From positions 248,001-312,000 of the forward strand of contig NZ_JAEKJR010000001.1 of the NCBI RefSeq assembly GCF_017303155.1: a stretch of DNA of 64,000 bases, written 5' to 3'. Each line of letters opens with the position of its first letter. The stretch's first letter is position 1. The notes beneath the pieces were generated by a model. The model had not been told where the DNA came from and searched no databases. It saw only the letters and a list, made by a program, of their open reading frames with translations. Position numbers and translations under genes: made by a program. Source of the stretch: Microbulbifer salipaludis. GTDB taxonomy: Bacteria; Pseudomonadota; Gammaproteobacteria; Pseudomonadales; Cellvibrionaceae. This document shows positions 25,230-33,262 of the stretch, piece after piece.

Positions 25230-27504
25230 CACAAGCGCGCACCGCGCCCCAAGCGTGCTGAAGCGGGCGATGCTCCGCTGGTACCTCACCGGCAGCTGGC
25301 CTTACGGATTGCTGGCCTGTGCAAGCGCACTACTGGTTGCGCTGGCACAGCACTATTGGTCGCAGCCGCCCTGGGCCCTGCCCGCCAGCCTCGCCGCGGT
25401 GACCCTGGCATGGGTTGGAGATCGCCACTGGCGGCCATCGCGCACGGAACTCTGCCGCAAACTGGATGCCCGCTATCCGGCACTGGAAGACAGCAGTCAT
25501 TTGCTGCTGGCACCTACCACACATCTGGGCGCGGTGGCGCAACTGCAGCAACAGCGCGTAGAAACTACCCTGCACCAACTGGCGGCCGACGGTGCGCTCC
25601 GCGGTTTCGGCCCGCTACCGCTGCGCAGTCCATTGATGAGCGCCGCCGGCGCAGTACTCGGGCTACTGGTGTTCTTCGCGATGGAACAACTGTATCACCG
25701 CGAAGGCATTGCTGATCACCGCGCCGATGCCGCGCACACGGCTCCGTTGTCGCAATCCCAAACCGCGTTTATCCACAGCGCGGTCACCCAGATCCAGCCC
25801 CCGGCGTACACCGGGCTGGCGCCGCGGCAGGCCGCGCTGGAATTGACCGCCGCAGAGAACGCGCGCATCACCTGGCAAATCACCCTCAATACACCCGCTG
25901 CGGCACTGGCGATGCTCGCCGCGGAACAGACCCTGGCCCTTACCCCTGCCGACGACCTGCCGAGCCGCCACTGGCAGCTGACCCGCACCATGGCGCAATC
26001 GGATTTCTATCAGCTGGCAATTACTCCCACCGGCACCGCTACCAGCTCGGGCACCAGCAACGGGCGCACTGAACCCACGCTGCTGCCCGAGTTGTACAAC
26101 ATCGATATCACCGCTGACCGCGCCCCGGCATTCGCCTTCGACGCGCCCCGCGACAATGTCACCCTCATCAATGTCGCGCAGGCCAGCGGCTCCCCACTGC
26201 TGAACGTGCGTGTGACGGTGACGGATGATTTTCAGGTCGGGGAAACCCACCTGCTGCTCACCCTGGCCAGTGGCAGCGGTGAAAACGTGCGCTTCCGCAA
26301 CGAGCGCATAGCGCTAGAGCCGCACAGTGGCAGCGGCACACGCAAGCACTACCGCTTTGCCATTCCCGTGGACCGCTACCAGATCGAACCCGGCGACGAG
26401 CTCTACTGGCACCTGGAAGCCCGCGACAATCGCGCACCCAGCGCCAACGTCGGCAAAAGCCAGCACTTCATCCTGCGCTGGCCGCAGGAGGAAATTTTTG
26501 GTGTGAGCGATGCGGAGGGTATGGCGATCAAGATACTGCCGGAGTATTTCCGCAGTCAGCGCCAGTTGATTATCGATACCGAGGCGCTGCTGGCCGAGCA
26601 GGACACAATCCCGCCACAGGAATTTCGCGCGCGCTCCGGGTCCCTGGCCTACGAGCAGAACCTGCTGCGCATGCGCTACGGTCGCTTTCTCGGTGAGGAG
26701 GACTCGGCCATGGAACACAGCGATAACACCCATAACACACTGGAACAGGCGCACGCTGATGATGACCACGATGCGCCACATCACGATGACCAGCAGCACG
26801 AACAAAACGATGCGCACGCACATCACGACGAGCATGCCGGGGATGGCGCAAGCACCCGCACCTTCGGCGATGCCACCGGCGTGATCGCCGCCGCCGGGCA
26901 CGCCCACGACACCTCGGAACACGCCACGCTGTTCGACCCGGAAACCAAGGAGCTGCTGCGCAGTGCGCTCAATGCCATGTGGAGCGCGTGGCGCAGTCTC
27001 TCGATTACCGAGCCCCGCGCTTCCCTTCCCCACCAGCACGAAGCACTGCGCTACATCAAACAGGTACAGCAGGCCTCGCGTATTTACCTGCAGCGGGTGG
27101 GCTTTGAAGCGCCGCCGCTGGATGAGACCCGGCGTCTATCTGGTGAGCACGAGCCGGTAACGCCGCCGCAGGTGCAGCGCGATCGCCAGCAGCCCGAACG
27201 GGACCAGTTACTGGCGGTGCTGGCGCAGGTACAAGCAGGCCGGCAACTGGAGGAAGACACCGCAGAAGGGCTGCGGCAACTGCCCTCACTGCGCGACGAC
27301 AGCACCCTGCAGATCACCCTGGCCAAGCACCTGCGTCGCTATCGCCAGCAGCCGGACTGCGGCGACTGCCGTCAACAACTGTCGGCATTCCTCTATGCCT
27401 TACTGCCGCCACCCACGGCCGCGCCCGCGCTGCCGCAGAACCGCGCCCCGTCGGGTAGCTACGCGGACTGGTTGCGGCAATCCGCGGAGGGTACAGCGCT
27501 ATGA
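25222..27504 (+). CDS. DUF4175-like large membrane protein with His-rich acidic segment
   Basis: 760 residues from GTG 25222, preceded by GGGAGG. Two TM segments at about 20-65 and a third at about 135-155 leave a large C-terminal domain, predicted periplasmic, with beta-rich DUF4175-like sequence (IHSAVTQIQPPAYTG, LLNVRVTVTDDFQV, YLEARDNRAPS-type blocks). Residues about 496-570 form a remarkable His/Asp/Glu-rich stretch (HADDDHDAPHHDDQQHEQ and repeats) that looks metal-binding. In other genomes such proteins occur with MoxR/DUF58/BatA sets. It overlaps the genes before (8 bases) and after (4 bases), so it is translationally coupled. Function unknown. Confidence 0.75.
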   Translation: MTDTSAHRAPSVLKRAMLRWYLTGSWPYGLLACASALLVALAQHYWSQPPWALPASLAAVTLAWVGDRHWRPSRTELCRKLDARYPALEDSSHLLLAPTTHLGAVAQLQQQRVETTLHQLAADGALRGFGPLPLRSPLMSAAGAVLGLLVFFAMEQLYHREGIADHRADAAHTAPLSQSQTAFIHSAVTQIQPPAYTGLAPRQAALELTAAENARITWQITLNTPAAALAMLAAEQTLALTPADDLPSRHWQLTRTMAQSDFYQLAITPTGTATSSGTSNGRTEPTLLPELYNIDITADRAPAFAFDAPRDNVTLINVAQASGSPLLNVRVTVTDDFQVGETHLLLTLASGSGENVRFRNERIALEPHSGSGTRKHYRFAIPVDRYQIEPGDELYWHLEARDNRAPSANVGKSQHFILRWPQEEIFGVSDAEGMAIKILPEYFRSQRQLIIDTEALLAEQDTIPPQEFRARSGSLAYEQNLLRMRYGRFLGEEDSAMEHSDNTHNTLEQAHADDDHDAPHHDDQQHEQNDAHAHHDEHAGDGASTRTFGDATGVIAAAGHAHDTSEHATLFDPETKELLRSALNAMWSAWRSLSITEPRASLPHQHEALRYIKQVQQASRIYLQRVGFEAPPLDETRRLSGEHEPVTPPQVQRDRQQPERDQLLAVLAQVQAGRQLEEDTAEGLRQLPSLRDDSTLQITLAKHLRRYRQQPDCGDCRQQLSAFLYALLPPPTAAPALPQNRAPSGSYADWLRQSAEGTAL

Positions 27505-29192
27505 GTCTGTTTACCGCGCTGTGTCTCACCGGGCTGGCGATCTCCCTGTGGCTGACGCTGCGACAACGCAATGCCCCGCTGTTGCGGCGAGCCGGCGCTG
27601 CGCTGTTGCAGTCCGTCATCTGGCTGCTGGTGTGGTCGCTACTGCAGCCACCGTCTGTGCTGCCGCCCACCGAACCCTTCGCCACAGCCGACGCGCCCAA
27701 GATGGCAGCTGATGGCCTGAGCCGCGACGCTCTGCGCGACCTGCCGCCGGTGCGCCTGCAATCCCTCGCTGCCGGCCCCAGCCCCGCATGGCAGATGGCG
27801 TGGTCGCGCACAGTGACGCTGGGTGAACCACTGGTACTGAGCATTGCCCTGCAAGACGGCGAGCAGCACCCGGTCACACTCACCCTGCAGGATCCTTTCG
27901 GGCACGATGTGGACAGCGCGCCACTGAGCGCCGACCACCCGCGGGCGACGCTGCGGGCGCAGCCAAAGATGGCAGGCAACTGGCTGTACCGGTTGCGTAT
28001 TGAGAGCAGCTCAGAAGACCCGGCTTCCGCAGGCAAAGTGGGCATTCACTCCGAGTCCGGGCGCAGCGAGCTGCTGCCGGTCACCGTGCGCGAGGCACAA
28101 AACCCCCGGGTGCTGCTGTGGCTGTCGCGCCCGGGATTTGAAACCGCGGCTCTGGCGCGCTGGTTGCGCCAGTCGGGCACCCCGGCGCAGGTGGTCACCC
28201 AGCTGGCCCCGGGCATGCAACGGCGCGAAACCTTCAATGGCCAGCCATTGCACGACGCAGAACTACTCGGTGCCGATAGCCCTTTTGACCTGCTAGTGCT
28301 CGACAGTCGCCTGTGGTCGCAACTGAATGCAGCGCAGCAACGCCGGCTGACCCGTCTGCACGCATCCAAGTCGCTGCTGTGGCTGGTCGACAGCGATAGC
28401 CCGGCGGAGTTTGTGGATTACGCCCGCGCGCAGAAGATGCCGCTGCGGGCAACCAAGCCCGTCACCGCCAGCTACACGGCCTTCATCACGTCCAGACCCG
28501 CTGCCAGCAGCCCTGCCCGCGACGCCAAGCCGACACCACCGCCGCTGCAGCTTGCCGCTTTCCAGCCTGCGGCAATACTCGATCGCGACATGCTGATCAC
28601 CGAGGACGGAAACACACTCTACTGGGCACGGGTGGAACCACGGCAGTCCCTGGGCTTCGTGTTTTTCCGCAACAGCTATCAATGGCAGACCGCGGGGTTC
28701 GCCCAAGTATTCGCCCAGCTGTGGAAACAGCTTGTCGACCGACAACTGACCTACCAGGGCAGTGACACCCCCATCCATGTGCGCACCATCTTGCCCCGCG
28801 CGCTGCAGCGGCTCACCCTGTGCAGCGGCGGCTTCGGCGACACACCCCTGCCACTGCGCAGCACCCAAAGCACCAGCGACGCTGGCTGGGGGCGCGGCGT
28901 ACCCGCCGGTGCCGACGCGCACGGCCGCTGCTACAGCTACTGGCCGCCAGCGCCGGGCTGGTATCAACTGGGCGACACGGACTTCTCCGTGTACGTGTCT
29001 GCCGCAGATACCTGGCGCGAATGGCAGGCCGGCATGACACGGCAGGAATCCGCACAGATGGCGCGCGCACGCCTTGGGCCGGAAACCGAGAGCCAGTCAG
29101 TCCGACAGCCGATTCCCCTCCCCTGGCTAGCACTGGCACTGCTTGCGCTGCTGACGCTGACCTGGTGGCGGGAGCGCAGCAGCCTCCGCTAG
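27501..29192 (+). CDS. Membrane protein of MoxR operon, amidotransferase-like fold suspected
   Basis: 563 residues, not recognised by a specific name. Two hydrophobic helices at residues 1-55, a long soluble region and one C-terminal TM (LPWLALALLALLTLTWW) before a basic tail. The region about 180-330 (NPRVLLWLSRPGFETAALARW, FDLLVLDSRLW, LLWLVDSDSPAEF) has the alternating hydrophobic pattern of a class I amidotransferase-like fold without visible catalytic Cys. Overlaps the preceding gene by four bases (ATGA) and ends the operon. Topology parallels the BatA-like protein, suggesting a second membrane scaffold. Confidence 0.7.
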   Translation: MSLFTALCLTGLAISLWLTLRQRNAPLLRRAGAALLQSVIWLLVWSLLQPPSVLPPTEPFATADAPKMAADGLSRDALRDLPPVRLQSLAAGPSPAWQMAWSRTVTLGEPLVLSIALQDGEQHPVTLTLQDPFGHDVDSAPLSADHPRATLRAQPKMAGNWLYRLRIESSSEDPASAGKVGIHSESGRSELLPVTVREAQNPRVLLWLSRPGFETAALARWLRQSGTPAQVVTQLAPGMQRRETFNGQPLHDAELLGADSPFDLLVLDSRLWSQLNAAQQRRLTRLHASKSLLWLVDSDSPAEFVDYARAQKMPLRATKPVTASYTAFITSRPAASSPARDAKPTPPPLQLAAFQPAAILDRDMLITEDGNTLYWARVEPRQSLGFVFFRNSYQWQTAGFAQVFAQLWKQLVDRQLTYQGSDTPIHVRTILPRALQRLTLCSGGFGDTPLPLRSTQSTSDAGWGRGVPAGADAHGRCYSYWPPAPGWYQLGDTDFSVYVSAADTWREWQAGMTRQESAQMARARLGPETESQSVRQPIPLPWLALALLALLTLTWWRERSSLR

Positions 29193-29288
29193 CTCAGCGG
29201 CCAGTACCTCTGGCTTGCGAACACAGACGGGCTGACGTTAGCCTGTGTGCCTTACCCGTCACGGAAACCACATCAGGGGCACCTCGTC

Positions 29289-30143
29289 ATGAAAGATGTT
29301 TGCGTCGCCGCGGTACAGATGGTCAGCAGCGACTGTGTTGCCGATAACCTGGCCCGCGCCCACGCCCTGTTGAAAGAGGCAGCCGCGGCGGGTGCACAGC
29401 TGGCATTGCTGCCGGAATACTTTGCGCACCTGTCAGATCAGGGCAGCTATGCCGTAGCGGAAACCTTTCCCCAGAATGGAAACGCCAGCCCGGAATTGCA
29501 CCCGATCCAGCACGCGCTGCAGTCCTGGTCCGCCGAACTCAATCTGTGGATTCTGGCCGGCGCCGTGCCCCTACTGGAAAGACCCGACGGCGCTTATGCC
29601 GAGGGCAAGCGCAGCCGCTCGGCCTGCCTGCTCTACGACGACCGCGGCGTGCTGCGCGCGCGCTACGACAAGATGCATCTGTTTGATGTGGAGGTGGAAG
29701 ACGCCGCGGGCAGCTACCGGGAATCCGCCAGTATCGAGCCCGGCGACGAAATACGCGTAGCCTCGTCACCTTGGGCAGAAATCGGCCTCAGTATCTGCTT
29801 CGATCTGCGCTTTCCCGAGTTGTATCGGAAGCTGGCCTCGGCCGGTGCCGAAGTCTTTGTGGTGCCGGCGGCCTTTACCCACACCACCGGCAAGGCCCAT
29901 TGGGAAACCCTGCTGCGGGCGCGCGCGATCGAAAACGGCAGTTTTGTGATTGCCGCCGGTCAGGGCGGCCAGCATTCGGAAAAGCGACGAACCTGGGGCC
30001 ACTCCATGATCATCGATCCCTGGGGCACCATTCTCGCGCAGGCGGAGGAGGGAGAGGCAGTGATCACCGCCCAGTTGAGTGCCGCCACACTCGCCAAGGT
30101 AAGACAGCGCATGCCGCTTCTGTCCATGCGCAGAATCCCGTAA
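29289..30143 (+). CDS. Carbon-nitrogen hydrolase (Nit/omega-amidase-like)
   Basis: 284 residues from ATG 29289 (MKDVCVAAVQMVSSD); an upstream in-frame start has no better ribosome site. The nitrilase-superfamily triad is complete: Glu43 in LLPEYF, Lys near 128 in RYDKMHLFDV, Cys170 in SICFDLRFPE. Sequence resembles the Nit1/Nit2 branch, which hydrolyses deaminated glutathione or alpha-keto-omega-amides. Located after the MoxR operon with its own 96-base leader. It converges with the FAH gene, with a terminator in between. Confidence 0.9.
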   Translation: MKDVCVAAVQMVSSDCVADNLARAHALLKEAAAAGAQLALLPEYFAHLSDQGSYAVAETFPQNGNASPELHPIQHALQSWSAELNLWILAGAVPLLERPDGAYAEGKRSRSACLLYDDRGVLRARYDKMHLFDVEVEDAAGSYRESASIEPGDEIRVASSPWAEIGLSICFDLRFPELYRKLASAGAEVFVVPAAFTHTTGKAHWETLLRARAIENGSFVIAAGQGGQHSEKRRTWGHSMIIDPWGTILAQAEEGEAVITAQLSAATLAKVRQRMPLLSMRRIP

Positions 30144-30153
30144 AAAAGACAGC

Positions 30154-30180
30154 CAAAAAAAAGGCCACCCGAAGGTGGCC
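30154..30180 (-). terminator. Rho-independent terminator of the hppD-VOC-FAH operon
   Basis: Seven-bp stem GGCCACC / GGTGGCC with tetraloop CGAA on the plus strand. Read on the minus strand it is followed by a run of about nine T (the A-run 30154-30162). It lies about 20 bases past the FAH stop and may serve the nitrilase gene weakly as well. Confidence 0.85.
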
Positions 30181-30200
30181 TCTGTGGCAACAGCACGCAC

Positions 30201-31208
30201 TCAGGCTTGCTCTACCGTCTGCTCAATACGGCCGAAAATGGAACGGCCCTGATCATCCAGCATTTCAATGGCAATGCGATCACCAAACTGCATAAACGCC
30301 GTGGTCGGTTTTCCATCCTGAATGGTTTCGATCATACGGATCTCGGCGATGCAGCTGTAACCAACACCACCCTCTTTTACCGGCTTGCCGGGGCCGCCGT
30401 CGAGTTTGTTGGATACCGTCCCCGAACCAATGATGGTGCCCGCACCCAGCGGGCGGGTTTTTGCGGCGTGGGCAATCAACTGACCGAAGTGGAAGGTCAT
30501 ATCGACACCCGCTTTCGGTTCGCCAAACTTTTCGCCGTTCAACTCGGAGACCAGCGGCAGGTGCAGCTTGCCGTCCTTCCAGTTGCCACCCAGCTGCGCG
30601 GGCGTGACGCACACCGGGGAAAACGCACTGGAGGGTTTGGACTGGTAAAAGCCGAAGCCTTTGGACAACTCGTTCGGAATCAGCCCGCGCAGGGACACAT
30701 CGTTCACCAGCATTACCAGCTTGATGTGCTTGAGCGCATCCTCGGCAGACACACCCATGGGCACATCGTCGGTAATGACCGCGATTTCCGCTTCAAAATC
30801 GATGCCGAAGCCTTCGCTCTGCGGCATCTTGACCGGCTCGCGCGGTGCCAAGAAGGTATCGGAACCGCCCTGGTACATTAGCGGGTCGGTCCAAAAGCTT
30901 TCCGGCATCTCCGCGTTGCGCGCCTTGCGCACCAGTTCCACGTGATTGACATACGCGGAGCCGTCGGCCCAGTGGTAGGCCCGTGGCAGCGGCGAGTGAC
31001 ACTGGGCCTGGTCAAAGGCTTCGCCTTCGATTTCACCGCGGTTGAGTTTTTCCTGTAGCGCTTCGAGCTGCACGGATTTTTCCGCCCAGTCGTCCAGTGC
31101 GCTTTGCAGGGTAGGAGCAATTTCCGCCGCGGACGCCATGCGGGTCAGGTCATCACTGACCACCACAAGCTGACCGTCGCGGCCGGACTTCAGGCTGGCT
31201 AACTTCAC
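30201..31208 (-). CDS. Fumarylacetoacetate hydrolase family protein
   Basis: 335 residues starting at GTG 31208 (VKLASLKSGRDGQLVVVS), preceded by AGGAAGG; the longer frame adds a basic non-homologous leader. FAH-fold features: DFEAEIAVITDDVP with acidic metal ligands, GFGFYQSKPSSAFSP, AAKTRPLGAGTIIGSGTVSN. The family cleaves fumarylacetoacetate, the last step of the homogentisate branch, and this sequence resembles the bacterial long FAH-like form clustered with HPPD. Third gene of the hppD operon. No maleylacetoacetate isomerase or homogentisate dioxygenase is in the window. Confidence 0.9.
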   Translation of the reverse strand: MKLASLKSGRDGQLVVVSDDLTRMASAAEIAPTLQSALDDWAEKSVQLEALQEKLNRGEIEGEAFDQAQCHSPLPRAYHWADGSAYVNHVELVRKARNAEMPESFWTDPLMYQGGSDTFLAPREPVKMPQSEGFGIDFEAEIAVITDDVPMGVSAEDALKHIKLVMLVNDVSLRGLIPNELSKGFGFYQSKPSSAFSPVCVTPAQLGGNWKDGKLHLPLVSELNGEKFGEPKAGVDMTFHFGQLIAHAAKTRPLGAGTIIGSGTVSNKLDGGPGKPVKEGGVGYSCIAEIRMIETIQDGKPTTAFMQFGDRIAIEMLDDQGRSIFGRIEQTVEQA

Positions 31209-31239
31209 TGTGCCTTCCTCTAAAAATAGTGTTTTGGGT

Positions 31240-31788
31240 TTACGGGTCGAGTGCTTTGAACTCTTCGTCACCGTGCATCCACGCCGCATGACGCGGTGCC
31301 TTTTTGGTGCGCGACCACTCTTCCAGCATATCCTCGGCCACGCGCTTCAGCTCTTTGTGCATACCGGGCTTGGCGGTATTAGCAGCCAGCTCGATGCGGT
31401 GACCGTTCGGATCAAAGAAGTAAATGGATTTGAAGATCGTATGATCGGTGGGGCCGAGCACATCGATACCCGCATCTTCGAGCTTCTGCTTCATCGCCAG
31501 CAGCTCGTCCATGCTCTCCACTTCCAGCGCAATATGCTGCACCCACTGCGGGGTGTTTTCATCGCGGCCCATGTCCGGCGAGTTGGGCAGCTCAAAAAAT
31601 GCCAGCACATTGCCCTGCCCCGCATCGAGAAAGATGTGCATGTACGGATCTGGCGCCCCGGTTGAGGGCACCTTGTCTTCGGCGATGGCGAGCTGGAAAT
31701 CCATGCCCAGAAGATCGCGGTAAAACTCCACGGTCTCCTTGGCATCGCGGCAGCGATACGCCACATGATGGATACGTTGTATTGCCAT
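31240..31788 (-). CDS. VOC family metalloenzyme between hppD and FAH
   Basis: 182 residues, start 31788 (MAIQRIHHVAYRCRDAK) with a GGGAGG ribosome site. A single glyoxalase/bleomycin-resistance (VOC) protein of two beta-alpha-beta-beta-beta modules. Putative ligands are all present: His in RIHHVAY, His in VQHIALEVE, Glu in GHRIELAAN. Sandwiched between HPPD and FAH, so it is likely to act on a tyrosine-pathway intermediate; the genes that normally fill this position (homogentisate dioxygenase, maleylacetoacetate isomerase) are absent locally. Exact reaction unknown. Confidence 0.85.
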   Translation of the reverse strand: MAIQRIHHVAYRCRDAKETVEFYRDLLGMDFQLAIAEDKVPSTGAPDPYMHIFLDAGQGNVLAFFELPNSPDMGRDENTPQWVQHIALEVESMDELLAMKQKLEDAGIDVLGPTDHTIFKSIYFFDPNGHRIELAANTAKPGMHKELKRVAEDMLEEWSRTKKAPRHAAWMHGDEEFKALDP

Positions 31789-31825
31789 GGTTGGCCTCCC
31801 GGCTGGTTTAAAAAGGCGCGGCCGA

Positions 31826-32920
31826 TCAGGCCGCGTCTTCCTCGCCTTTTTTGCCAATCACACCGCGCTGCAACTGATCGCGTTCGATGGATTCAAACAG
31901 GGCCTTGAAGTTGCCCTCGCCAAAACCTTCGTCTTCCTTGCGCTGGATAAACTCAAAGAATACCGGGCCCAGCATGTTGGCTGAGAAAATCTGCAGCAGC
32001 AGGCGCGGCTGGCCACCCTCGGTGGTGCCGTCGAGCAGAATACCGCGCTTCTTGAATTCTTCGGTGGGTTCGCCGTGACCCGGCAAACGCTCTTCCAGCA
32101 TATCGTAGTAAGTATCCGGCGGCGGCGTCATGAACTGCATGCCGCGCTCTTTGAGACGGTCCCAACAGGCCACCAGGTCGTCACAGGCAAAGGCAATGTG
32201 CTGGATTCCTTCCCCGTTGTATTTCATCAGGTACTCTTCGATCTGACCGCCACCGCCGGCCGCTTCTTCGTTCAGCGGGATGCGGATCTTGCCGTCCGGT
32301 GCGGTCATCGCCTTGGACAGCAGGCCGGTGTACTCGCCCTTGATATCGAAGTAACGGATCTCGCGGAAATTGAACAGATCTTCGTAGTACTTGGCCCAGT
32401 AGTCCATGCGACCGCGATACACGTTGTGAGTCAGGTGGTCCAGGGTGTGGAAACCACAGCCCTGCGGATGCTGGTCGACCCCTTCCAGCCAGTGGAAGTC
32501 GATGTCGTAGATGCTTTCGCCTTCTTTGTAGCGGTCGATCAGGTACAGGGTGGCACCGCCGATGCCCTTGATGGCCGGCAGACGCAGTTCCATCGGACCA
32601 GTCTTCACTTCAACCGGCTGCGCGCCCTTCTCGATCGCCGCGTTGTACGCGAAGGTCGCGTCTTTTACGCGGAACGCCAGGCCACAGGCCGAGGGACCGT
32701 GCTCGCGCGCGTAGTAGTCCGCGTGACTGCCTTTCTCATAGTTGGTGATGAAGTTGATGTCACCCTGACGCCACAGCTCAACGTCTTTGGTGCGGTGACG
32801 CGCTACCTTGGTGAAGCCCATGGCATCAAAAACGGTCTCCAGAATGCCTTTCTCCGGGGCGGTGAATTCCACGAATTCAAAGCCGTCCAGGCCCATCGGG
32901 TTCTCAAATAAATCAGCCAT
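31826..32920 (-). CDS. hppD: 4-hydroxyphenylpyruvate dioxygenase
   Basis: 364 residues, the usual bacterial length. Two VOC domains; the C-terminal catalytic half carries the iron triad His162 (TLDHLTHNV), His241 ([11 protein letters not shown]) and Glu323 ([10 protein letters not shown]), plus the C-terminal helix that gates the active site ([15 protein letters not shown]). Converts 4-hydroxyphenylpyruvate and O2 to homogentisate and CO2; homogentisate can oxidise to pyomelanin if not degraded. First gene of a three-gene operon driven by the promoter at 33003-33031. Confidence 0.97.
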   Translation of the reverse strand: MADLFENPMGLDGFEFVEFTAPEKGILETVFDAMGFTKVARHRTKDVELWRQGDINFITNYEKGSHADYYAREHGPSACGLAFRVKDATFAYNAAIEKGAQPVEVKTGPMELRLPAIKGIGGATLYLIDRYKEGESIYDIDFHWLEGVDQHPQGCGFHTLDHLTHNVYRGRMDYWAKYYEDLFNFREIRYFDIKGEYTGLLSKAMTAPDGKIRIPLNEEAAGGGGQIEEYLMKYNGEGIQHIAFACDDLVACWDRLKERGMQFMTPPPDTYYDMLEERLPGHGEPTEEFKKRGILLDGTTEGGQPRLLLQIFSANMLGPVFFEFIQRKEDEGFGEGNFKALFESIERDQLQRGVIGKKGEEDAA

Positions 32921-33002
32921 GTGATCCTCCTTATATAGGATTCGTTATCGCGACCAGCAGCGCGGCTCGTGGCCGCCGGGTCGAGTGGTTTCAGGTGCAA
33001 CG

Positions 33003-33031
33003 AATTTAGTTACGTGTGTAACCATTGTCAA
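33003..33031 (-). promoter_or_regulatory. Sigma-70 promoter of hppD with operator in the spacer
   Basis: On the minus strand TTGACA (33031-33026) is separated by exactly 17 bases from TAAATT (33008-33003). The spacer contains the perfect palindrome GTTAC-N4-GTAAC (33009-33022). Predicted start of transcription is roughly 75 bases before the hppD ATG. The palindrome position implies repression by occlusion; the regulator is unknown. Confidence 0.75.
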
Positions 33032-33218
33032 GGGGCTGGATAGGCGCCGTCATGACTGATAGATCCAGTAGCGCGCGGCGGCGAAAGATTTTGTGACCAG
33101 AGTGAACCCATCGGTCCAACACAAGAGGGCGTGTGCGTATATTGCGAAATGTCGAAGACAGGACAGGGAAGCGAACTAGGCAGGCGCTGGGACAGCGCCG
33201 ATTCTGGCGGGACGGGCT

Positions 33219-33246
33219 ACTGCCGGGCACCTGGGCGCCCGGCAGT
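33219..33246 (-). terminator. Strong hairpin after the flotillin gene
   Basis: Perfect 10-bp stem ACTGCCGGGC / GCCCGGCAGT with 8-base loop, 16 bases beyond the flotillin stop on the minus strand. No T-tract follows, so it may be a factor-dependent terminator or an mRNA-stabilising structure. Confidence 0.45.
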
Positions 33247-33262
33247 CACAAACCAAAAGGAA

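Larger units (their letters stand above)
32921..33262. other. Intergenic region: hppD promoter side and flotillin 3' hairpin
   Basis: 342 bases with no convincing gene. The right part holds the hairpin following the flotillin gene, the left part the hppD promoter with an embedded palindrome, both listed separately. Nothing else was recognised. Confidence 0.6.
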
